Source: Anaerolineales bacterium
GTDB lineage: Bacteria; Chloroflexota; Anaerolineae; Anaerolineales; DRMV01
DNA length: 6,363 nucleotides
Direction of reading: 5' to 3'
NCBI GenBank assembly: GCA_026991215.1
Contig: JALXBY010000146.1
Coordinates: 1-6,363, forward strand
Shown here: positions 1 to 5,208 of the stretch, piece by piece
Position numbering within the stretch: the stretch's first letter is position 1
Layout of the letters: each line of letters begins with the position of its first letter
Position numbers and translations under genes: made by a program
The notes under the pieces: generated by a model
The model's database searches: none
What the model saw: only the letters and a program-made list of their open reading frames with translations
What the model was told of the DNA's origin: nothing

Positions 1-57
1 ACTTGGAAGGGGACGAACATGAAAATTTGAAAAACATCTGGGTGAACGCCAAAACCC

Positions 58-87
58 TTGCCCCTTGGCAGGCGATTGTGGTATAAC
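58..87 (+). promoter_or_regulatory. Sigma-70-type promoter with extended -10
   Basis: A -35-like TTGCCC (58-63, 4 of 6 consensus bases) is followed after 18 nt by TATAAC (82-87, 5 of 6). The -10 hexamer is preceded by TG plus one base (79-81), giving an extended -10. Transcription would start near 94-95 and leave a leader of about 160 nt before the first gene. It is the best promoter candidate in the window and probably drives the first two or three genes. TTGGCA at 65-70 is closer to the -35 consensus but lies only 11 nt from the -10, which is too near. Bases 1-57 upstream show no recognisable gene or site. Confidence 0.6.
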
Positions 88-125
88 CTCTCTCACGTTA
101 TCGAAAAAGGGGTGTAGGCCGGAAT

Positions 126-180
126 AACCCAGGGGACAAAAGCAGGACTCCAGATATATAGCAATCCCTTATGCTGGGTT
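126..180 (+). other. Imperfect inverted repeat in the leader
   Basis: AACCCAG (126-132) is the exact reverse complement of CTGGGTT (174-180). Inside it, GGGA (133-136) can pair with TCCC (165-168), leaving TTATG unpaired on one side and a loop of about 28 nt. It lies wholly in the untranslated leader, between the promoter and the first gene. No U-run follows it, so it is not an evident intrinsic terminator, and it matches no riboswitch class I recognise. It could be a leader structure or chance. Confidence 0.25.
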
Positions 181-240
181 CTCAAAGTCTTCTTGGCTGA
201 TGTGGTGAATGGCAGGGTTTCTTTCAGAATTTTCCCCAAC

Positions 241-246
241 GGGAGG
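241..246 (+). promoter_or_regulatory. Ribosome binding site deciding the start of the VWA-FHA gene
   Basis: GGGAGG stands 10 nt before the ATG at 257 and 7 nt before the GTG at 254. The upstream in-frame ATG at 209 has no comparable purine-rich site before it. Translation from 254 or 257 is therefore favoured over 209. Confidence 0.65.
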
Positions 247-256
247 TCGTGCGGTG

Positions 257-2329
257 ATGCGGCAACACCTGCCCTCTTCCCGAACGTTGTGGGTGTTTTT
301 GTTATGGATGGTATTGGTGGCCTTCTTGGCCTTACCGCGCGGCTCCACGGCGCGTGTGTACGCGCAGCCGGGGGATGTACAACGGATCGTCGTGATGAAG
401 ACGTCTGTGGACCGCTTCCCCGAGTACGAAATCTGGGTGCGGCTTCTGGATGCCTATGGGTACCCCGTGGGCCAGATTACGCCCGACGACCTGGCCTTGA
501 AAGAAGAGGACCAGGAACTGGATTTCCAGATGCAGGCCACCCAATCCCCGGTGCAGATGATCTTCGTGCTGGATGCCGGGGCCGGGATTCGGGCTTTACA
601 TCAAGGCAGGGAACGGGCCACGTGGATGAAGGAAATCATCCGGGGGATCGTGGACAAGGCCGCCCCGCAGGACCTGTTCGGCCTTATCGTGGTGACCCCG
701 GGCGGAACTCAGGTGCTTCAGACCCTGACGCAGGACCGGGACGCCTTATTGAAACAGCTGCAGGAGTGGCGCCCCCGTAATGAAACGGACTTTTCCGCGG
801 GGCTGACGGGCGTTGAACAGGCCATCGCCGAAATCGCGCGGGTCAAAGCCCCGTATCCGGCCTTCGTTGTGCTTTTCACCTCGGGGATTCAAATCGGCAA
901 CCAGAACGAACCTCGGGTACTGGACCTGGCCCGGCAAAACGATGTGGTCGTGTATGCCTTCAACCTGCGCATTCGGGGCCTGGGCTACAGCCAGCTGGTC
1001 GAGGGGACCCGGGGCAAGATCCTGGCGGTGGAGAACTGGATGAAGCTGGTCGATGACCTGCAGGGATGGCGGGCTTCCTATTACATCAAGGCCCGCTCCC
1101 GCTCGGCCCAGCAGCAGCGGACGCTGCGCCTGGAAATTCGGCAGCGGCCTGAAATCGGTGCGAGCTGGACGGTCTCCCTGCCCAGGCCCGTTCAGCCACC
1201 TGCCCTGACCGTGGAAGTCAACAACGGCCAGGAATACCTGTTGCTCACTCCAGAAGGTGAAGGGTACTCGCCCGATACGGTCCCCGTTGTTCTGCAGGCC
1301 AGCTGGCCCGATGGCTACCCTCGCATCTTGAAACGGGTGGAACTGTACGTGGACGATGAACTGTACCAGGCCCGGGACGATGTCGCACCCACCCAGTCCG
1401 TGACCTTCCAGTGGAAAGTCGCGCCCGAGGAAGGTGCCCATACGTTCGTCGTGCGGGTGGTGGACGAATTGGGGCTGCAAAGTGAGGTGCGTAAGAACCT
1501 CACCGTGCAAATCCAGACCGCCGCGGTCGTGCAGCCCGACCTCTTCTGCCGCAACGTGGTCAAGATTCCACGCATCGGCCCCGCGGTGCAGGAGTTCATC
1601 TGCGGTACCCTGGGCTTTGGCCTGGCGGAAATCCTCATCTCGGTGCTTCTGGCCGCGGTCTTGATTGTGGGCATCCGCAAGCGGGAATACGTCAAGGAAG
1701 TGGCCGTGCAGGTGACCGAAGCGGTAGCCCGGGTGACCAAGACCTTTGGCCGACGCAAAGCCAAGGCCCGCCTTGTCCTGGTGGCCGGGCAGGACGAGGA
1801 CACCGCGTTGCCCGAATCCATCGACCTCTATGGCGAGACCACCATCGGCCGGGACCCCAAGTACGCGGACATCGTGCTCAGCCGGCCTTCCATCAGCCGG
1901 CTGCACTGCGCCATCCACGAGGACCTGGAAACCGGCCGCTGGACCATCGAAGATAAGGAAAGCACCAACGGTACCTACCTCAACGGCCAGCGGCTGGAAC
2001 CCCTCCGCCCGTACCCCTTGAAGACGGGGGATGTCATTGAAATCGCACCCCTGTACCGGGGCGGCGTCCAGTTCCGTTTCGAAGCCCTGGAGGAGGAGCC
2101 GGTCTCGGAGGTCCTGCATACCGAGACCTGGGACGATTCCATGATCGAAGCCGATGGGGTGGACGTCACCCAGGAGGTGACCCAGGACGTCTTGGATGAA
2201 GGCGAGGAGGATGGCCAGGACGTCCAGGGCATGGGTGTGTGGAACGACGCCTTCGACGACCTGCTGGCCGAAGACGACCAGGCAGATACCGAGGAAGACG
2301 AATTTGACCCGTCCCAGGCCAACTTTTAG
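257..2329 (+). CDS. Exported VWA/Ig-like membrane protein with cytoplasmic FHA domain
   Basis: Predicted 690 aa from ATG 257; a start at 209 would add 16 residues ahead of the signal peptide. Residues 1-36 resemble a signal peptide with a hydrophobic core at about 10-26 and likely cleavage after VYA. Residues about 100-310 look like a von Willebrand A domain, with IFVLDAGAG near 102-110 and the sheet LFTSG at 206-210. An Ig-like beta domain follows (about 317-420), then two cysteines (431, 449), a membrane span (about 452-473) and a short basic stretch. Residues about 504-610 form a classic FHA domain: G531-R532, S547-R548-x-H550, N571-G572. The tail (611-690) is strongly acidic and has two TQ sites (T638, T642). 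The topology therefore puts VWA/Ig outside and FHA inside, where FHA would bind phosphothreonine proteins. It leads the kinase-phosphatase cluster and is a likely adaptor or substrate of both enzymes. Oddity: the VWA metal site is degenerate (DAGAG for DxSxS, TSG for TDG). Domain calls are firm for FHA and good for VWA; the physiological role is unknown. Confidence 0.88.
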   Translation: MRQHLPSSRTLWVFLLWMVLVAFLALPRGSTARVYAQPGDVQRIVVMKTSVDRFPEYEIWVRLLDAYGYPVGQITPDDLALKEEDQELDFQMQATQSPVQMIFVLDAGAGIRALHQGRERATWMKEIIRGIVDKAAPQDLFGLIVVTPGGTQVLQTLTQDRDALLKQLQEWRPRNETDFSAGLTGVEQAIAEIARVKAPYPAFVVLFTSGIQIGNQNEPRVLDLARQNDVVVYAFNLRIRGLGYSQLVEGTRGKILAVENWMKLVDDLQGWRASYYIKARSRSAQQQRTLRLEIRQRPEIGASWTVSLPRPVQPPALTVEVNNGQEYLLLTPEGEGYSPDTVPVVLQASWPDGYPRILKRVELYVDDELYQARDDVAPTQSVTFQWKVAPEEGAHTFVVRVVDELGLQSEVRKNLTVQIQTAAVVQPDLFCRNVVKIPRIGPAVQEFICGTLGFGLAEILISVLLAAVLIVGIRKREYVKEVAVQVTEAVARVTKTFGRRKAKARLVLVAGQDEDTALPESIDLYGETTIGRDPKYADIVLSRPSISRLHCAIHEDLETGRWTIEDKESTNGTYLNGQRLEPLRPYPLKTGDVIEIAPLYRGGVQFRFEALEEEPVSEVLHTETWDDSMIEADGVDVTQEVTQDVLDEGEEDGQDVQGMGVWNDAFDDLLAEDDQADTEEDEFDPSQANF

Positions 2330-2367
2330 TGAGCACTCTTCGGTCGTTCGCGAGCTTTTGGGGATGC

Positions 2368-2374
2368 AGGGAGG
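2368..2374 (+). promoter_or_regulatory. Ribosome binding site deciding the kinase start
   Basis: AGGGAGG lies 5 nt before the ATG at 2380. The alternative GTG at 2329 overlaps the TAG stop of the preceding gene by one base and would suit translational coupling. It has no good binding site, however, and its extra 17 residues lie outside the kinase fold. Confidence 0.6.
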
Positions 2375-2379
2375 CCGGT

Positions 2380-3318
2380 ATGCCGTCCTTCCACAAAGTT
2401 GAGCGGATTGGGCGCTTTCGCATCGAGCGGATGTTGAACGAGGGGGGCATGGCCATCATCTTCCTGGCCATCAAGGGGCACCAGCCCGTGGCCTTGAAGA
2501 TGGCGCGGCCGGTGCGGGACAAAGAGAAACAGCGGATGCTCAACCTGGCCATCAAGAAGGAAGCCGAATTCCTGGCCCGGGCCCAGCATCCGCGTATCGT
2601 CCGGGTCTTCCCCATGGAAATGTCCAGCCGCAAGGGGACACGGTACACCTACACCGCACGCGCGGTGGAGTTCCCTTCCAGGCCCTGGTACATGCTCCTG
2701 GAATACCTGGAAGGGGATACCCTGGACGCCTTCGTCAAACAGGTAGGGGAACCCCTGACGGTTTTCGAGGCCGCGAACATCGCCGGGAACATTGGGCTGG
2801 GTCTCAATTACCTGCATAACAAGCTGGGTGTGGTGCACAAGGACCTTTCCCCCAAGAACATCGTCTTCCGTACCCCGCCGATACGTCATCGCCCCTTCGA
2901 CCCGGTCATCATCGACTTCGGCGCGGTGGCTGGCGCGAAGCGGCCCCAGGACGTGGAAGTGGGCGCCCTGTACATCATGGCTCCCGAGCGCATCCAGCAG
3001 ATTCAAGGCCAGCTGCCGCCCGAAGAGGAGCGGCTCCTGGACAAGCGCAAGACCGACATCTGGTCGTTGGGCATTTTGCTCTACTACATGCTGACCGGCC
3101 GCTTCCCCTTCAACGTGCGCATCGGCCGTCGGATTACTTCACAAATCCTCACGCAAACGCCACCCCCCATCCGTGAATTCAACCCCGAGGTGGACCCGGC
3201 CCTGGAGGAATTCATTTTGCTTCGCATGCTGGCCAAGCAGCCCCAGTATCGACCGGACATCAGACAGGTACTCCGGTTCCTCAAACCTTATGGGAGCGCC
3301 GCGGTGATGCGGGCATAG
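2380..3318 (+). CDS. Hanks-type serine/threonine protein kinase, soluble
   Basis: Predicted 312 aa from ATG 2380, essentially a bare kinase domain. Visible elements in order are: glycine-rich loop NEGGMA (20-25), ATP-anchoring K40 in VALK, helix-C E61, catalytic loop VHKDLSPKN with D155 and N160, DFG (179-181), APE (201-203), helix-F D226 in TDIWSLG, and R291 near the end. All residues needed for catalysis are present, so it should be active. Two variations stand out: HKD replaces HRD, and the usual lysine two residues after the catalytic Asp is Ser157, with Lys159 at +4 instead. There is no membrane span and no PASTA or other sensor domain, so input must come from partners. It lies 50 nt after the VWA-FHA gene and before the PP2C gene on the same strand, which suggests an operon. 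Likely substrates are the FHA protein tail and other cytoplasmic proteins; this is inference. Confidence 0.93.
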   Translation: MPSFHKVERIGRFRIERMLNEGGMAIIFLAIKGHQPVALKMARPVRDKEKQRMLNLAIKKEAEFLARAQHPRIVRVFPMEMSSRKGTRYTYTARAVEFPSRPWYMLLEYLEGDTLDAFVKQVGEPLTVFEAANIAGNIGLGLNYLHNKLGVVHKDLSPKNIVFRTPPIRHRPFDPVIIDFGAVAGAKRPQDVEVGALYIMAPERIQQIQGQLPPEEERLLDKRKTDIWSLGILLYYMLTGRFPFNVRIGRRITSQILTQTPPPIREFNPEVDPALEEFILLRMLAKQPQYRPDIRQVLRFLKPYGSAAVMRA

Positions 3319-3346
3319 CCTGGATCTGCGCAGGCGTCAAGTTTTT
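3318..3346 (+). terminator. Weak terminator-like hairpin after the kinase gene
   Basis: GCCTG (3318-3322) can pair with CAGGC (3331-3335) around an 8-nt loop. A run of five T follows at 3342-3346, six bases after the stem. The short stem and displaced T-run make it a poor intrinsic terminator. It may only attenuate readthrough, or it may be chance. The 81-nt gap it sits in (3319-3399) shows no convincing promoter. Confidence 0.2.
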
Positions 3347-3386
3347 GCAAATCTTGGGTTTGCTCCTGAAAACACAAATGTTGGTT

Positions 3387-3391
3387 GGAGG
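3387..3391 (+). promoter_or_regulatory. Ribosome binding site deciding the phosphatase start
   Basis: GGAGG lies 8 nt before the ATG at 3400, which is ideal spacing. The longest open frame would begin at a TTG (3385-3387) that overlaps this site and so is unlikely to be the real start. Confidence 0.75.
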
Positions 3392-3399
3392 CAGCGGAC

Positions 3400-5208
3400 A
3401 TGCGAGGGAATCGCCAGGCCCAGCGCCGGAATGGCCGACCTGTCACGAAACCTCAACCCAAGCGGCCCCAACAACAACCACAACGGTCCCCACAAGGGAA
3501 AATCCGCGCCTTTGGCTATGGGCACATTGGGGCCCGGGCCGACGTGCGCGGCTATGAAGACCGCCACTTCGCGGGCACCATCGAGACGCCCCTGGGCCCT
3601 TTGACCGTGGCCATCGTCGCGGATGGCGTGGGCGGCAGCGGTTTTGGCGAGCGCGCGGCCGAACTGGCCGTGGAAAGCGTGATCGAAGCCCTGCAGCGGA
3701 CCAAACAGACGAGCATCCCCAAGGCCTTAGGGGAGGCCATCGGCTACGCCAACCGCCGGGTGTTCCGTCTGGCCCAGCAGTACCGGGACCGTTCCCGCCG
3801 CGATATGAGTACGACCCTGGCCATCGCGGTGGTCCACAACGGCCGGCTGTACGTGGCCAACGTGGGCGACAGCCGCGTCTACCTGCTGCGGGGCGACGAT
3901 TTGCGCCAGATCACCATCGACCACACCTGGGCCAATGAGCGGCACCGTTACCAGGGCATCCCCTTGGAAGAAGCCCTGCGGCACCCCAACGCCCACATCC
4001 TCATGCGTTCCCTGGGCCGGGAGCCCAAGGTCAAGGTGGACCTGGGTCTGTACCTGAACGGTTTGAAGGAGGATGGTGCCAGGGCTTTCAGGAACCAGGG
4101 GCTGCCCTTGCAGGGCGACGAGGTTATTTTGGTCTGTTCCGACGGTCTGGTGAAGAACCAGCCCGGAACCCGAAAGCCCCTGGTCTCCCGGGAGGAGATG
4201 ATTCAGATCCTGCACGCGGGGACCGCGGAACAGAGCGCCAAGATGCTGGTGGACCTGGCCGTCAGCCGGGGGGCCGACGACAACGTGACGGCCGTGGTCA
4301 TCGAGATGCCCAAGCACAAACCCCGGCGGGCCATGCTTTCTCGCCTTTCCCCCAAGGCCTTGGTGCTGGCGGCCTCCATCATCGCCGTGGCCATTTTGGG
4401 CCTGGGCCTGATGCTGCCGCGGTTGCTGCCGCCGCCTCCACCGCCGCCTGGGGATGTGCGGGTGGTCCGGGTGGCGCCGGATGTGCGGTTGGGCGTGGGC
4501 AGCGCGGCAGCCCTGCTGGAACGGGGGATGCGCTTCCCCCGTACGGATGCGGGGTATGTGTACGCTTCCGAGCAGGGGGCCGTGTTGCTCAAGTTCCGGG
4601 GGAACCATCTGCTGGCGGCCGGGAGCAATACGGCTTTCATGGTAGGGATTGACCCTGAGTGGGAGTTCGGGGGTGCGCAGATTTTTCAGCAGCTGCAGGC
4701 CAACGTGGAACAGGAGAAGGCCGGACAGCTTACCCGCTTCTATCAGCCCGTGCTGTTGAGCCAGGGTTCGGTCATCGTGCGGACCGACCCTGGCCAGCCG
4801 GCCACCTTTGACGTATTCCTGGCCGACCGGGGGTATCAGTTCCGGGCCCAGGGCACGGTATTGGGCGTGTGCTATGACCGGGCCCAGCAGCGGGTGCAGG
4901 CCGATTGCTTCGAGGGCACCTGTTCCATGGCCCCCCGCTTTGGGGAGCCGCCCCAGGCCATCCCCGCGGGGCAGCGGGTGGTGCTGGACCTGCAAACAGG
5001 CACACAACAGATGCAACCTATCGACTACGCCTTTGGTCTCTGTTACCAGGGGTTGGAAGCTCCTTTCTTGAAGGTCATGGAGGTACCCACGGCCACGCCA
5101 ACGCCTATTGCGTCTGCCACACCCACCATCATCTCAACGCCAACGCCTTCTCGGCGGTATGGAGGGCTGTGGAATGAATTATTCAATTCAAAGTGGTTAT
5201 CCCCCTAA
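3400..5208 (+). CDS. Membrane-anchored PP2C-family protein phosphatase with FecR-like ectodomain
   Basis: Predicted 602 aa from ATG 3400. Residues 1-35 are basic and rich in Gln, Pro and Arg, probably disordered. Residues about 38-305 form a PP2C (PPM) domain with its metal-site motifs intact: E53-D54, ADGVGG with D75, GDSR with D157, CSDG with D248, and DDN with D294-N295. It should therefore dephosphorylate Ser/Thr-phosphorylated proteins in the cytoplasm. A segment of about 20 residues before the CSDG strand looks longer than usual for the family. One membrane span (about 320-339) is followed by seven prolines (344-350) and an extracytoplasmic domain (about 355-550). Its second half resembles FecR-type beta repeats (GSVIVRT near 456, AGQRVVLD near 523) and has four cysteines (491, 503, 508, 548). 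A Thr-Pro-rich linker (563-583) and a short tail end the protein. The last 11 residues come from DNA shared with the next gene and may be foreign. It is the natural antagonist of the adjacent kinase. PP2C is certain; FecR-like is tentative. Confidence 0.9.
   Translation: MRGNRQAQRRNGRPVTKPQPKRPQQQPQRSPQGKIRAFGYGHIGARADVRGYEDRHFAGTIETPLGPLTVAIVADGVGGSGFGERAAELAVESVIEALQRTKQTSIPKALGEAIGYANRRVFRLAQQYRDRSRRDMSTTLAIAVVHNGRLYVANVGDSRVYLLRGDDLRQITIDHTWANERHRYQGIPLEEALRHPNAHILMRSLGREPKVKVDLGLYLNGLKEDGARAFRNQGLPLQGDEVILVCSDGLVKNQPGTRKPLVSREEMIQILHAGTAEQSAKMLVDLAVSRGADDNVTAVVIEMPKHKPRRAMLSRLSPKALVLAASIIAVAILGLGLMLPRLLPPPPPPPGDVRVVRVAPDVRLGVGSAAALLERGMRFPRTDAGYVYASEQGAVLLKFRGNHLLAAGSNTAFMVGIDPEWEFGGAQIFQQLQANVEQEKAGQLTRFYQPVLLSQGSVIVRTDPGQPATFDVFLADRGYQFRAQGTVLGVCYDRAQQRVQADCFEGTCSMAPRFGEPPQAIPAGQRVVLDLQTGTQQMQPIDYAFGLCYQGLEAPFLKVMEVPTATPTPIASATPTIISTPTPSRRYGGLWNELFNSKWLSP
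5086..5151 (+). repeat. Thr-Pro-rich low-complexity coding stretch
   Basis: Low-complexity codons for Thr, Pro, Ala and Ser include the 12-mer ACGCCAACGCCT twice (5095-5106 and 5137-5148, 42 nt apart and in the same frame). Each copy encodes Thr-Pro-Thr-Pro. Linkers of this type are common in surface proteins of Chloroflexota, often joining domains or ending exported proteins. Here it precedes the abrupt end of the phosphatase. Confidence 0.6.
5161..5166 (+). promoter_or_regulatory. Ribosome binding site of the AT-rich membrane gene
   Basis: GGAGGG lies 7 nt before the ATG at 5174. It sits inside the coding sequence of the phosphatase, so translation of the two genes could be coupled. An in-frame ATG at 5159 overlaps the edge of this site and has none of its own. 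Confidence 0.65.
5174..5208 (+). other. 35-bp gene overlap at a sharp base-composition junction
   Basis: The phosphatase frame stops at TAA 5206-5208, while the next gene begins at ATG 5174 in another frame. To the left the DNA is about 60-65% GC with GC-ending codons; to the right it is about 35-40% GC with many TTT, ATA and TTA codons. The shift falls at the start codon itself. No insertion-sequence ends, target duplications or attachment-site repeats are visible around it. Confidence 0.7.

Noticed and set aside
193..780. Plus-strand open frame of 195 codons overlapping the start of the VWA-FHA gene
   Set aside because: It is in a different frame from a gene with clear signal peptide and VWA domain, and its product is low-complexity Gly/Arg/Pro-rich sequence without motifs.
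746..2119. Long minus-strand open frame of 457 codons opposite the VWA-FHA gene
   Set aside because: Its protein shows no domain or motif and it lies opposite a well-supported gene in GC-rich DNA, where stop codons are scarce. It is a shadow frame.
3342..3382. Possible separate promoter for the phosphatase (TTGCAA or TTGGGT as -35)
   Set aside because: At the proper spacing the -10 positions read GAAAAC or AAATGT, both poor matches. Readthrough from the upstream promoter is the simpler view.
3727..5016. Long minus-strand open frame of 429 codons opposite the phosphatase
   Set aside because: It is rich in His, Gln, Gly and Pro from the reverse complement of GC-biased codons, with no recognisable fold; the plus strand has an intact PP2C domain.
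257..5208. Type VI secretion regulatory locus (PpkA/PppA/Fha-like)
   Set aside because: The domain set is similar, but no secretion structural genes are present, the kinase lacks a membrane span and VWA, and the VWA is on the FHA protein outside the cell.
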